A stretch of 64,000 bases of DNA from CAVSMC01 sp963728935 (GTDB lineage Bacteria; Pseudomonadota; Gammaproteobacteria; Burkholderiales; Casimicrobiaceae): assembly GCA_963728935.1 (NCBI GenBank), contig CAVSMC010000001.1:4464001-4528000 (forward strand), written 5' to 3'. Shown here piece by piece: positions 52,750 through 61,918 of the stretch (its first letter is position 1; each line of letters starts with the position of its first letter). The notes beneath the pieces are model-generated. The model saw only the letters and a program-made list of their open reading frames with translations, did not search any database and was not told the DNA's origin. The position numbers were made by a program, and so were the translations under genes.

Positions 52750-53802
52750 TCATGGTGTATCCAGACTGCCGAAAGCCTTGGGATAGGTAACCACGCCCCA
52801 TGGCAGCTTGATTCCCGCAATGACTTTCACGGGCTTGTAACTTGTCGCGTCGATCACGTGCAAGTCATTGGAGCGCCCGCACGCGGCGATGATCTTTTTG
52901 TCGTCGGGCGTAAAGCTGAAGTGCCAGCAGCGATCGCCCATCGGCACCGTCGCGACAGTTGTCAACGTTGGCACGTCGAACACCTGTAGGCTCTTCGAGC
53001 GTGCGGCAGCGATCAGAATGCGCCTCCCGGCACGATCGAACGTGACCCCATACGGCCCCATATTCGTAGGCACCGACTTGATGAATTTGAAGTCCGGATC
53101 GAACAAGACAAAATTGTTCGAGTTCTCCATCGTCACCACGTACATCCGGCCATCGGGGGAGATCTTGACGCCACGCGGACGGCTTCCGTAGGGTTTGACG
53201 TTCACCGTCTTGATCGCGCTACCCGACGTTTTGTCGTATATCGCCACCGTGTCGTTTCCTTCGTTGGCGACGACGATGTATTTGCCGTCCGGCGAGAACT
53301 CGATGCCCTCTGTTTCCCTGCCTCCCGCCAGGAAACTCGTCGCAGAGCCCTTTTGAAGATCGATCGCAGCCACTTCGGCGGGCGATCCGCCCTCTTCTTC
53401 CTTGTCGCCCTTCTTGGGTGGACCGCTGACCACCGACGGTTCGTACGTGACGTACGCCATTCTTCCGTCAGGCTGAACGCGCATGAACTCGGGGTTCTTG
53501 CCCACCGGAATGCGCCTTATGACGTTGAAGGTGGTGGTATCGATCACCGAGACGTCGTCTGTTCCCTGGTTCGCAGTTAACAAGTACTTGCCATCCGGCG
53601 TAATCCCCAAGCCGCGCGGGCCTTTGCCGCCGATGTCGATGTCCTTGATCGGTTCGAGGCGCGCCAGATCGATCACGATGACGCCAGCCGGCGTGCTCAC
53701 GTAGGCGACGTTCTCGGGGACGGCGCCGCAAACCGTATGGATCGCGGCACCGTAGAGCACAGCGATCGCGCCCAACGCGTTGCGTACTGCTCTGCTGATC
53801 AC
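52750..53802 (-). CDS. exported YVTN-type beta-propeller protein
   Basis: A 350-residue protein with a signal peptide (ALGAIAVLYGAAIHTVCGA) and about seven propeller blades. Each has the pattern ...PDGKYLLTANQGTDDVSVIDTTTFNVIRRIPVGKNP, e.g. SPDGKYIVVANEGNDTVAIYDKTSG and SPDGRMYVVTMENSNNFVLFDPDFKF. Such proteins serve as periplasmic binding scaffolds or accompany redox enzymes. An acidic/basic insertion (GPPKKGDKEEEGGSPAE) lies in the third blade. The GTG start is supported by AAAGGAG. Function not deducible from neighbours. Confidence 0.88.
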   Translation of the reverse strand: MISRAVRNALGAIAVLYGAAIHTVCGAVPENVAYVSTPAGVIVIDLARLEPIKDIDIGGKGPRGLGITPDGKYLLTANQGTDDVSVIDTTTFNVIRRIPVGKNPEFMRVQPDGRMAYVTYEPSVVSGPPKKGDKEEEGGSPAEVAAIDLQKGSATSFLAGGRETEGIEFSPDGKYIVVANEGNDTVAIYDKTSGSAIKTVNVKPYGSRPRGVKISPDGRMYVVTMENSNNFVLFDPDFKFIKSVPTNMGPYGVTFDRAGRRILIAAARSKSLQVFDVPTLTTVATVPMGDRCWHFSFTPDDKKIIAACGRSNDLHVIDATSYKPVKVIAGIKLPWGVVTYPKAFGSLDTP

Positions 53803-54035
53803 GATTTCGCTCCTTTGAATCGATAGCTTGAACCGATCGCGCGCATTGCCGAGGCAATTCGGTTGCAGAGGAGGTCGGACTATGCGCTGGACTCGGCCAG
53901 TTTCCCGGTGGCCGATCGGCGTCCATCATCGTCTGCATCCAGCACGAGAACTCTGTGTCTAAGATCGCAATAGCCGCCCGCCGTGGGATTCATCAAGCAC
54001 GCAAAACCAGCCGATGAATCCCTCGGTGCGTCGAC
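53803..54035. other. intergenic region
   Basis: Promoter side of the beta-propeller gene and left flank of a gene remnant. Nothing specific recognised. Confidence 0.4.
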
Positions 54036-54222
54036 GTGAAGATCAAGGATACCAAGGGCACAACCGAGCTGTCGACGCTTTTGGACGGTCCGATCATCTT
54101 GCCTTACTGCCGGCCGGCCATTGCACGATCGCGGCGACACACGACGGCATGACGAAGGTGCGTGACGTCACGATCGCAGTGAACAAGCCGGAACGAGTAG
54201 TCTTCGAGTGGTCGCAAACGGC
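54036..54222 (+). pseudogene. remnant of a carboxypeptidase-regulatory-like domain protein
   Basis: One frame reads VKIKDTKGTTELSTLLDGPIIL; after a one-base shift near 54,105 another reads LPAGHCTIAATHDGMTKVRDVTIAVNKPERVVFEW. This lines up with the intact protein at 56284-56733 (GGPIILASLPNGRYTVRATYDGDTVARVVRVRKGSHDDVLLEW). So a related gene once lay here and is now broken. Confidence 0.65.
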
Positions 54223-54332
54223 TGATATGCACGCGGTCGATGGCGTTGCCGCGACATCCCGTCATCGACGCGGTGCCCGCCGCTCGCGATACGGCCATCG
54301 GCGGTTTTATTGCGAGCGACGGCCGATTACGG

Positions 54333-55085
54333 TCAGGCACCGAGTGCGCGCGTCAGCTCGGCAGCCTGCGCCTTGTTGACTTTTCCGCTGACGACATCGC
54401 CGACGACGACATTGCGTCCATAGTACGCGCTCGTCTGATCGGGATCGAACTTGATGTCCGCGACGCCAAGAGCAGCCCCCGCAAACAGGCCCTTTGCGTC
54501 GGACCACAGCGTAACGTCGCCCTTGCCAGCGGAGGCCTCGCGCTCCTTCGACCAGTTGACGATCGTAAGGCCCGCGTCGGCGTCGAGCGACCAGTCGTTA
54601 TTGCGCGTAAAGCTCTGGACCGCTTGATCGTTGTTCAGCACCAGAACGAACGAGCCGCCCTCGGCTCCGATTTGTGCGCCCACGCTGACATCGCCGAAGT
54701 TGTAGAACGCCGGATCCGTCCATTCACCGTTGCGTTTGACCAACAGCAGACCCTCGCCTCCGGCGCCGCCAATGCCAACAGCTGCGCGCCCGAACTTGGT
54801 TGCGACGAACACGCCCTTGGCGTCATGCAGCAACTCGCTGGCTCTTGGATCCGATCGCATGCGCTGGATGACGGCGGCAGCTCGGTCGACGACATGCGCC
54901 GCCGCTCGCGCTTCATCCTTGGCATCGCTGGTTGCGCCGTACGCACCTGACGAGGAGCTGACACCGGCACCGGCGGCCGTTCCCGAAGTGCCGGCTGCAG
55001 GCTGACCTGCCGCCGATCCCATTGATGCCAATGCGACGCAGGAACCCAGCCCGATTACCCCCAATACCTTCCGCTCGAACTTCAT
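54333..55085 (-). CDS. SYLF-domain (YSC84/DUF500) lipid-binding protein, exported
   Basis: A 250-residue protein with a signal peptide (VLGVIGLGSCVALASMGSAAG), a Ser/Gly/Ala linker, and a SYLF domain from about residue 55. Features: DRAAAVIQRMRSDPRASELLHDAKGVFVATKFGRAAVGIGGAGGEGLLLVKRNGEWTDPAFYNFGDVSVGAQIGAEGGSFVLVLNN, DADAGLTIVNWSKE, LWSDAKGLFAGAALGVADIKFDPDQTSAYYG. Lipid or phosphoinositide binding in eukaryotes; in bacteria unknown, probably outer-membrane/periplasmic. AAGGAGAC precedes the ATG. Confidence 0.92.
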   Translation of the reverse strand: MKFERKVLGVIGLGSCVALASMGSAAGQPAAGTSGTAAGAGVSSSSGAYGATSDAKDEARAAAHVVDRAAAVIQRMRSDPRASELLHDAKGVFVATKFGRAAVGIGGAGGEGLLLVKRNGEWTDPAFYNFGDVSVGAQIGAEGGSFVLVLNNDQAVQSFTRNNDWSLDADAGLTIVNWSKEREASAGKGDVTLWSDAKGLFAGAALGVADIKFDPDQTSAYYGRNVVVGDVVSGKVNKAQAAELTRALGA

Positions 55086-55268
55086 GAGTGTCTCCTTTTC
55101 GACATTGCGGCGCAGCCGCCAACAAGACTTCGATCGAGCGTGACCCAGGGAGTTCTGACCCTCGCAAGCAGGCGGGAGCCGCGTACGGGCTTCAGCGTGC
55201 TTGGTCCCATGAGCGCACCGCGGAATCGCGCCGGCGTTAAGTCAGTCTTAATTCGACACGCTTACGAT

Positions 55269-55287
55269 AGTCTCGGAGTGCGAGACT
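55269..55287. repeat. perfect 7-bp hairpin upstream of an exported-protein gene
   Basis: AGTCTCG-GAGTG-CGAGACT, about 85 bases before the start of the gene at 55370. Could be an operator or a 5'-leader stem-loop. Confidence 0.4.
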
Positions 55288-55369
55288 GGCTGTGATTCTC
55301 GGGCCGCTTAGGAACCCGAGCGGCGTTGTTCGCACTCCGAAGCTCGTTTATCTACCAGTGGAGCTTTCT

Positions 55370-55768
55370 ATGAAGAGGAGTGTTGAAATCGTCGGCGCCG
55401 CACTGCTGGTCGCGGTCAGCACGCTTGCCGCCGCGCGCACCACGGCGCAGTCGTTCGCCGACGAGTTCAAGGTGATGCAGTCGTATTCGGGTAGCGGACC
55501 CATGTACCATGCGTCGCCGACGCTGAGCGCCAACGCCCAAGATCCTTCGGCGGGCTTGACTGAGAATGGAATGCAGGCGCTCTCGAACGGCGATCCGACT
55601 TGGCAGCCGACGGTCATGACGCACAGTACGAGCGCCGTACCCGCGCTAGCTCGGACGAATCCGCATGGTCTTTCCTTTGAGTTCTACCAGGCGGCATCAT
55701 CCAATTCGGACGAGTTCAAGCTACCGCCAGGCAGTGGTGCGCCGGCATTCATGAAAGCGGTCGGCTGA
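55370..55768 (+). CDS. exported hypothetical protein
   Basis: A 132-residue precursor: signal peptide (VEIVGAALLVAVSTLAAARTTA), then QSFADEFKVMQSYSGSGPMYHASPTLSANAQDPSAGLTENGMQALSNGDPTWQPTVMTHST, and a Pro/Gly/Ser end. No Cys in the mature part and no known domain; the repeated DEFK motif (residues ~31 and ~120) is the only visible pattern. GGAG eight bases before the ATG. Probably a periplasmic, intrinsically flexible protein of unknown role. Confidence 0.68.
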   Translation: MKRSVEIVGAALLVAVSTLAAARTTAQSFADEFKVMQSYSGSGPMYHASPTLSANAQDPSAGLTENGMQALSNGDPTWQPTVMTHSTSAVPALARTNPHGLSFEFYQAASSNSDEFKLPPGSGAPAFMKAVG

Positions 55769-56283
55769 GTTGCCATCGCGAGTGGCTTTCCGGAACGGAT
55801 CGCTCTGCGGTTGCGCCTTTCGCACAGGGCATGTCAGCGCGGCTTGGGGCTCCAACGTTATCGGATTCGACGCAACGTTCGTGCATGTCTCGACGTTTGG
55901 ACGCATGGAAGCGCGCCGCGTTGGTGATGTTGCTGATCGCTGCCGTGCTCGTGCATCTCTCCACGAGTGGCGGGGGCATCTCGCAGCCGGTTGCCCGCGA
56001 TTCGACAGCAGGAATGCTCGCGGCCCGATGGGCCTCGACACCGCAGCAATGTTGATCAGACGCAGCTGTATCCGGTGCAGAGCGGTCTACGCACGCATCG
56101 GAAGCAGCATTCGAGAGCCGGCGCGCACGGCTCAACGTGCTATCGGAACCGTGTTCCGAACGCAGGTGTCGAAGTTATATTTCCCAGTGAGGCAAGACAG
56201 CCACGGGCCGTGGGGAAGCGCTGACGTGCTGCTTCTGGATGGCTCAAGTGCTGCCCAGCCTTCTGATCGAGGAGTGACCTTTC
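55769..56283. other. intergenic region with one weak small-gene candidate
   Basis: About 515 bases. A 56-codon frame at 55,885-56,055 (plus) reads MSRRLDAWKRAALVMLLIAAVLVHL followed by STSGGGISQPVARDS and has a membrane-helix-like N-terminus with reasonable GC3. It lacks a ribosome site, so it is listed here only as a possibility. Confidence 0.35.
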
Positions 56284-56733
56284 ATGCAATCGCTATCCAT
56301 GCAACCGCGCAAGCAGATGTTGCTACTGAGCTCACTGGCGGTCATTTCCGCCACCGCATCGCTGGCATGGGGATCCACCAACTCTGACATGCCTGCCGCA
56401 CTGCATGTAGGCTCCGTGACGTACCTGAGCGGTGGCGGTGCGCCCGCGCAGGAGCAAGCGATGTTAAGTGACGCGAAGCAGTATCCGCTCGAATTGCAGT
56501 TCATTTGGGGTCGTGGCGCCAAGGAGACCCCGGTGACCGCCAGCGAGTGGTCGATCGACAATGCCGCCGGCCATGTGGTCGTTGCCGCGCACTCCGGCGG
56601 GCCGATCATCCTCGCCTCGCTTCCAAATGGCCGCTATACCGTTCGGGCTACCTATGACGGCGATACCGTGGCGCGCGTCGTGCGGGTTCGCAAGGGCAGC
56701 CACGACGATGTCCTGCTGGAGTGGCCAGACTAG
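56284..56733 (+). CDS. exported carboxypeptidase-regulatory-like domain protein
   Basis: A 149-residue protein. Signal peptide in the first 30 residues (QMLLLSSLAVISATASLAWG). Mature beta-sandwich: SVTYLSGGGAPAQEQAMLSDAKQYPLELQFIWGRGAKETPVTASEWSIDNAAGHVVVAAHSGGPIILASLPNGRYTVRATYDGDTVARVVRVRKGSHDDVLLEW. The GGPxILA-LPNGRYTVRATYDG motif is typical of carboxypeptidase regulatory/transthyretin-like folds. GAGGAG upstream. A broken relative is at 54036-54222. Likely a periplasmic binding/structural protein. Confidence 0.75.
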   Translation: MQSLSMQPRKQMLLLSSLAVISATASLAWGSTNSDMPAALHVGSVTYLSGGGAPAQEQAMLSDAKQYPLELQFIWGRGAKETPVTASEWSIDNAAGHVVVAAHSGGPIILASLPNGRYTVRATYDGDTVARVVRVRKGSHDDVLLEWPD

Positions 56734-56898
56734 CACCCCTTTGCTTAGCGCCCGAAGTTGATGTGACAGCCATTGCGTATGTGCGACGGGCATGTTCTCG
56801 ATCTCGCCGCGGTCGCCGATGTCGACTCTACGACGAACGACCATCGCCAGCCGGTCGAGGGTCCACCGCGTACTCGGCGCTCTTTAGGAGATTAGTCT

Positions 56899-57135
56899 AT
56901 GATCACCAAGATGATGATTGCCTTGCTGACACTCGGCGCATCGGTCGCCGTCGCGGCGGAACAGCCGCAGATGGTCAAGCACCGGGCGAATGCAGAACCT
57001 CCCAAGGACTCGTCGAAGGTCATCGATTGGAAAGCCATTGACACCAATCACGATAACCTCATCGAACCCGCCGAAATGCAGCGCTACCTGAACAAGGAGT
57101 GGGCAAAGGCCAAGAAGACCGCCGCTCAAGGGTGA
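56899..57135 (+). CDS. periplasmic EF-hand protein
   Basis: A 78-residue precursor with a signal peptide (MMIALLTLGASVAVAA) and a single canonical EF-hand loop D48-N50-D52-L54-E59 (DTNHDNLIEPAEM), then a Lys-rich helix. Likely binds Ca2+ in the periplasm. AGGAGATTAG precedes the ATG. It follows the previous gene by 165 bases. The next 296 bases (57136-57431) show no recognised feature. Confidence 0.82.
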   Translation: MITKMMIALLTLGASVAVAAEQPQMVKHRANAEPPKDSSKVIDWKAIDTNHDNLIEPAEMQRYLNKEWAKAKKTAAQG

Positions 57136-57431
57136 CCGCAGCAGCTTGCGCAACTGAACTACACGGATGGCGGTAGCGGGCCGTGGCGTCCGGTGGTATG
57201 TGCGCATGCCACCCACGCGATCGCTGGAAAGTAGCCGCCAAAACGCCCCAGCACCGATCATGACCCGCTTGTTCCGCTTCCAGGCTGACTCGCCAATTTG
57301 CGCGTCCTCGAAATCGAGGAGGTCCAGGCGGTCCGGCGGTCGTCTACGCGCCAGCTTCGCATCCGTTCGTTGAGGGGCTGATCAAAGCGGATCGCCGAGG
57401 GCGATCGACGGCACCGCACGACACGACCGCG

Positions 57432-60137
57432 TCAGTGTTTGCCCGGCGCAGGGCCCTGCACGACCTGCACCAAGTGCTCAGGCAGCAGGTACCGCGCAAA
57501 CGCGTCCTGCACCTGCTGCGCAGTAAGGTCGAGGTAGTGCCTGGCCGCGACCATCGGCTGATCCAGCGGTTCACCCTTGAAGCTCCATGTCAGCAGCGAG
57601 TGTGCAATGCGCTCCACGCTGGCGACCTGCAGCGGGATCGAGCGGATCTCATACTGCCGTGCATTGGTCAACTCGTCGTCGCTGATGGGCGTGTTCTTCA
57701 TTGCCTTGATATTGGCGAGAATCAGCGCATTGACCTGCGCCACCTTTCCAGGATCGCTGCCGTACTGGACATAGAAGACGGAGCGCGCGCGATCGATCTC
57801 CATGCCGGATCCGGCACCATAGGCATACCCGTGTCCGACCCGGATTTCCGTCATCAGCCGCGAGGCGAAGCCGTTGCCCCCGAGCACGTCGTTGCCAAGC
57901 TTCAACGCGTAGCGATCGGGATTCCGTAGATCCACTGGCAGCATTTGGCCCATCACTACTCTGTCCTGCGCGGCATAGAGATTCGGCACGACGGCATAAC
58001 CGGGTGGATTGAGGGGAACCTTCGGCGGAATGACGTCGGGCTTCGGCCCTTCCGCTTTCCACGGTCCGAAGTATTTTTCGACTGCCACCCGCGCCTGATC
58101 TGGCGTGACATCCCCGATCACCAAGATGGTGGTGAGATCGGGGCGATAGGTATCGTGGAAGTAGTTCCGGACGTCGGCCAGCTGAAGCTTCTCGACTGTA
58201 GCGGGCGTTGCTTCGCGCAGGCCCGAATCGCCGGCGGGCAGCAGGCGCTCGCGCAAAGCGCGGAACGTCTTGTATCGCGGGGATTGCAGCTCGCCGGCGA
58301 GGGTACGCGCGAGCGATTGCTGCTGAACCTCGAAGGCCCGCTGCGGCAGCGCGGGATTCAGCTCATTGTCAGCCAGCAGTTGCATGCCTCGATCGAAGCT
58401 CGCACTCGGCACCACGAGACTGAAATCGTCGCCACCGCTCTCGGTTGCCGCGATCGCATCGAGCTCCGCGTGAAACGCCGTTCGCTCGAGCGTCGTCGTC
58501 CCGTAATCGAACAGGGAGGCGAGCAAGCGGCCCACGCCTTCCCGATCCTTCGGTTCCTGAAGACCGGCGTTGTGATCGACGTGGCCTACGACGGTCACTG
58601 TCTTGCTCACCGTTTCCGGTTGCACGACGAGCGTGATGCCGTTCGCAAGCGTGACCTGCGTAGGCTCGAGCGTCCAATGCGGCATTTCCAGCTTGGCGAG
58701 CGTGTGCGCGGCCCAGTCGGGTAGCGGCACGTCGAGCGGCTCCTTGGTCCCGAACGATTCGGTGCCACCGAAGCCCGAGCTTTCCGGGGGCCGCTTGCCA
58801 TTCGCATCGGGCGTGAGCACGACGCTCACACGGGCATCCGAGCGAAGATACGCGCGCGCGACCCGATTGACATCGTCAACCTTGACGTCCTGGATCCGCT
58901 GCTCGGCGGCTTCCGGTGAGTCCACTCCTGTCCAGGCAAGCGCGTGCGACCATGCGCTCGCAACGCTCGCCGCGCTGTTCTTCTGAAGCTCGAATTGTGC
59001 GAGCTCCGAGCGCTTTGCGGCTTCGACCAGATCGGCAGATACGCCGTCTTCGAGCAGCGCATCGATGACGCCGTCGAGAAGGGCCGAGGCCTGCCGTCCA
59101 TCCCCGCCTTTCGGAAACCCGACCTCCACCACGCCGATGCCGCCGCGGCTGAACGACTCGATGTCCGCGCCGGCGCTCAGGACCTTTCCTTGCGCGGCGA
59201 GCTTGGCGAGCTCGCTGCGAGAATTGTTGAGGACGTCCACCAGCACCTGCGCTGCCGCGTAGTCCTTCGACCTCTCGCCTGGCAACCGGTAGAGGAACTG
59301 CACCAGGCCGGTCCCGGACGGCGTCGTGCGCATGATGGTCTGCGGGCGCACGGGCTTGAGCACCAATGCCTTGCGTGCCGGTATCGGCCGCGACGGGATT
59401 GCACCGAACAGCGCCTTCACCTGGTCGAGCGTCGCCCGCGGATCGATGTCGCCGACGATCACGAACACTGCGTTGGCCGGCTGATACCAGCGGTCGTAGA
59501 ACAAGCGCAGGAATCTTGCCGTCGTCCTGTCGAACGAAGGCCGCGTGCCGAGCGGGTCGTCAGCGTAGCCGGTGCCGGCGTACAGGATCTTCTCGGCCTG
59601 CTCGAACGCAAGGAAACCCGGGTTGGAGATGTCGCGTGCAACTTCCTGCTCGATTGCGCCCTTCTCGAGGTTCCAGTCCCTCTCGGCGAGCAGCGCACCC
59701 CGCATACGGCTGGCTTCGATGCGCAGCAGAATGTCCAGATACGGCGCGGGTGCCTCGAAGAAATATTGCGTGGCATCGTTGGTGGTGAACGCGTTGTCTT
59801 CGCCGCCCATCTTGCCGGTTATTTCGTTCAGTTGCGCCCCGGTGAGTCCCTTGCTGCCACGAAACATCATGTGCTCGAGAGCGTGTGCAGTACCGGGGAA
59901 TCCAGTCGCAGTCTCGTAACCCCCGGCGAGATAGGTCATCTGCGTGGTCACCATCGGCGCCAATGTGTCGCGCACGATCACCACGCGCAAGCCATTGCCA
60001 AGGGTTGCGCGCACTACGTCGTCGCTCCCATTTGCCAAAGCGGGTGCGCGGGCGTCCGCGGCGCCGTGCGGAAGCGCGAGCAGCCCGAACACGAGCACGG
60101 CACCGAGGGCGAGCGTTTTGATGAGGCGAGGGTTCAT
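57432..60137 (-). CDS. M16 family zinc metallopeptidase, two-domain (PqqF/insulinase-like)
   Basis: A 901-residue exported peptidase. N-terminal signal/anchor (LIKTLALGAVLVFGLLALPHGAADA). Active N-terminal half with HxxEH at residues 85-89 (GTAHALEHMMFRGSKGLTGAQLNEITGKMGGEDNAFTTND) and the third zinc ligand about 76 residues later (EKGAIEQEVARDISN, E165). The second half is the inactive M16 repeat (TLANGITLVVQPETVSKTVTVVGHVDHNAGLQEPKDREGVGRLLASLFDYGTTTLERTAF...LRERLLPAGDS...GHGYAYGAGSGMEIDRARSVFYVQYGSDP). It degrades small peptides in the periplasm. The start at MNPRLIK follows a GGAGC site; the longer reading is unsupported. Confidence 0.93.
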   Translation of the reverse strand: MNPRLIKTLALGAVLVFGLLALPHGAADARAPALANGSDDVVRATLGNGLRVVIVRDTLAPMVTTQMTYLAGGYETATGFPGTAHALEHMMFRGSKGLTGAQLNEITGKMGGEDNAFTTNDATQYFFEAPAPYLDILLRIEASRMRGALLAERDWNLEKGAIEQEVARDISNPGFLAFEQAEKILYAGTGYADDPLGTRPSFDRTTARFLRLFYDRWYQPANAVFVIVGDIDPRATLDQVKALFGAIPSRPIPARKALVLKPVRPQTIMRTTPSGTGLVQFLYRLPGERSKDYAAAQVLVDVLNNSRSELAKLAAQGKVLSAGADIESFSRGGIGVVEVGFPKGGDGRQASALLDGVIDALLEDGVSADLVEAAKRSELAQFELQKNSAASVASAWSHALAWTGVDSPEAAEQRIQDVKVDDVNRVARAYLRSDARVSVVLTPDANGKRPPESSGFGGTESFGTKEPLDVPLPDWAAHTLAKLEMPHWTLEPTQVTLANGITLVVQPETVSKTVTVVGHVDHNAGLQEPKDREGVGRLLASLFDYGTTTLERTAFHAELDAIAATESGGDDFSLVVPSASFDRGMQLLADNELNPALPQRAFEVQQQSLARTLAGELQSPRYKTFRALRERLLPAGDSGLREATPATVEKLQLADVRNYFHDTYRPDLTTILVIGDVTPDQARVAVEKYFGPWKAEGPKPDVIPPKVPLNPPGYAVVPNLYAAQDRVVMGQMLPVDLRNPDRYALKLGNDVLGGNGFASRLMTEIRVGHGYAYGAGSGMEIDRARSVFYVQYGSDPGKVAQVNALILANIKAMKNTPISDDELTNARQYEIRSIPLQVASVERIAHSLLTWSFKGEPLDQPMVAARHYLDLTAQQVQDAFARYLLPEHLVQVVQGPAPGKH

Positions 60138-60476
60138 TCGAACAAAGCTCCGGTGGCGGGTGGACCAGCCGTTGTGTAAGCGACCGGCGTGTAGTATCGA
60201 GCGCTTAGACAATGCGATTTCACGTTCGGCTCCTCCACGAGCGCGAATCGTCGCAGGAGAGAGCTACACGTTTCGCGTCCCGTCACCCGAGGCGACCGTT
60301 CCGCTCGTTTACGCATCCGACTGAGCCCGGGTTGCGCGCGTCACTGACAGTGAAAGCGCGCACGCAATTGCGCGGCCACGTGTGGCCGGTAAGCGGCGTT
60401 ACGCCGTGCGTCCGTTTTCGGGAATCGCCAAATTCGCCCTTCGACACGAAGCTGACTTTCAATGCTCGTCTCGGAG

Positions 60477-61262
60477 TCAATGGACGGCTCTGTCGTAGTT
60501 CGTAGCCTTGTCGATTCCCTTGGCAGTGCCTATGCCTTTAACGTTCTTGAGGATAGTCCCATCCAGGTCCGCCTCGGTGAAATCGGCGCCCGCGATATCT
60601 GCGCCGGTCAAATTGGCGCCAGACAACTTTACTCGGAACAAGTTGGCGTCTGTCAAGTTTGCCCCACTGAGATCGGCAAACATCATGATGGCCCGATTCA
60701 GGTTCGCCCCGCGCAGATTGGCTCCTGTCAGTTTCGCGCCGCTAAGATCCGTGCGCATCTGGCCCATGCCCTGATTCTTGATGTCCACACCCAGGTTGGC
60801 TTGACTCAGGTCTGCGCCGCGAAGATCGGCTCCAGGCAGGTCGGCGATCATACGCACGCCGGATAAGTTCGCGCCCGCGAAGTTCGGCTTGTCTTTCACC
60901 TCTCCACCCAGTAGCACCAGGCCGAGCATGCTGCTGCCGGAAAGGTCGGCCCCGGCGAAGGTGGCACCCATGAGCCAGGCGCCGTTCAGATTCGCACGCG
61001 CGAGTTTCGTCTCGGCAAGATCGGACGATACCAATCGAGAAGCAAACAGATTCGCGCCGGAGAGGTTGGCCCCCTTGAAATCAACGTTGCTGAGATCGAG
61101 GTCCGAAAGATCCTTGCCCGCCAGATCAACGGGCCTCTGCCTGTCTGCCTTTGCCAGGAGTTCACGCACCTGCTCGGCAGTGAAATCGGCTGCCTGAGAA
61201 AAAGACGAAGCACCCAGCCCAGCAACGGCAAGGAGGACCCAGTGCAAGCGCCGCTTTTTCAT
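60477..61262 (-). CDS. exported pentapeptide-repeat protein
   Basis: A 261-residue protein with a signal peptide (LHWVLLAVAGLGASSFSQA) and a right-handed quadrilateral beta-helix of A(D/N)LxG/x pentapeptides from about residue 45 to 250 (DLSDLDLSNVDFKGANLSGANLFASRLVSSDLAETKLARANLNGAWLMGATFAGADLSGSSML...). A short break near 118-130 (LLGGEVKDKPNF) splits it. Periplasmic location differs from the cytosolic gyrase-protecting Qnr/MfpA types, so a binding or scaffold role is more likely. Divergent from the carboxymuconolactone-decarboxylase-like gene, with a perfect FNR box in between. Confidence 0.92.
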   Translation of the reverse strand: MKKRRLHWVLLAVAGLGASSFSQAADFTAEQVRELLAKADRQRPVDLAGKDLSDLDLSNVDFKGANLSGANLFASRLVSSDLAETKLARANLNGAWLMGATFAGADLSGSSMLGLVLLGGEVKDKPNFAGANLSGVRMIADLPGADLRGADLSQANLGVDIKNQGMGQMRTDLSGAKLTGANLRGANLNRAIMMFADLSGANLTDANLFRVKLSGANLTGADIAGADFTEADLDGTILKNVKGIGTAKGIDKATNYDRAVH

Positions 61263-61452
61263 GAGGGAGGTCGTCGGTCAGAGAGGTCTCTCGATCAACG
61301 GGACCTGATCGACCGAGTACCCCAAGTCTACGCCCCCAGCTCTTGCTCATCGCGCCCGCGTCAAGCCGGCGTTCAGCAGGCGAGCGGAGCGGCCGGCGAA
61401 CATTCGAATTGCTCCGCCGCGCCGCCATTTCGGAATCGAATTCGGCGCTGCG

Positions 61453-61466
61453 TTGATGCAGATCAA
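61453..61466. promoter_or_regulatory. perfect FNR-consensus box
   Basis: TTGATGCAGATCAA is an exact match to TTGAT-N4-ATCAA. It lies between the divergent pentapeptide gene (start 61262) and the carboxymuconolactone-decarboxylase-like gene. It would also overlap the most upstream possible start codons of the latter, which argues that the true start is further downstream. Confidence 0.6.
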
Positions 61467-61860
61467 CTGCAGCACGGCCGCAAGGACGCCTGGTCACGAT
61501 CGACCAGAACGCAAAAGCCTACGCGACGCACTTCTGAAGGACCTCGGAAAGCTGATCGAGCGTGTGTTTGGGCATGCCGATACTTTCGGCGTCCATGGCA
61601 ATCGAATCGAATCCGCGATGGACACCGAACGCGAGCGTTTTGAACTCGAGCGGCAGCTTTGCCCAACATCGCGGCCGGCACAGTGCCCCTATTGCATCCG
61701 CGGGCACACTGACGAGGCGTTGAAGGCCGGTGCGACCGAACAGGAGCTCATGGAAGCGATTTGGGTCGCCGCCGAGATGCGGGCCGGCGCTGCCTATGCG
61801 CATTCGATTCTCGCCCTCGATGCGATGAATCGAGTCTCGGGGCCCCACGGCCACGATTGA
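61456..61860 (+). CDS. carboxymuconolactone decarboxylase/AhpD-like protein, start uncertain
   Basis: The C-terminal part (from about 61,690) is a clear CMD/AhpD domain: QCPYCIRGHTDEALKAGATEQELMEAIWVAAEMRAGAAYAHSILALDAM with the CxxC redox pair and a His. The segment RPERKSLRDALLKDLGKLIER also fits the family start. The middle (FGHADTFGVHGNRIESAMDTERERFELERQLCPT) lacks the usual KTKELIALA helix, so small indels may have scrambled it. The family handles peroxides or alkyl adducts. The most upstream ATG lies inside the FNR box, so translation probably begins later. Confidence 0.5.
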   Translation: MQINCSTAARTPGHDRPERKSLRDALLKDLGKLIERVFGHADTFGVHGNRIESAMDTERERFELERQLCPTSRPAQCPYCIRGHTDEALKAGATEQELMEAIWVAAEMRAGAAYAHSILALDAMNRVSGPHGHD

Positions 61861-61918
61861 AGCAAAGCCATATGCGACCCGATCCAGGCCGTTTTCCAGA
61901 CTGTCGCGAGGCGTAATC

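Noticed and set aside
58944..60179. Plus-strand open frame of about 411 codons
   Set aside because: Antisense to the M16 peptidase gene.
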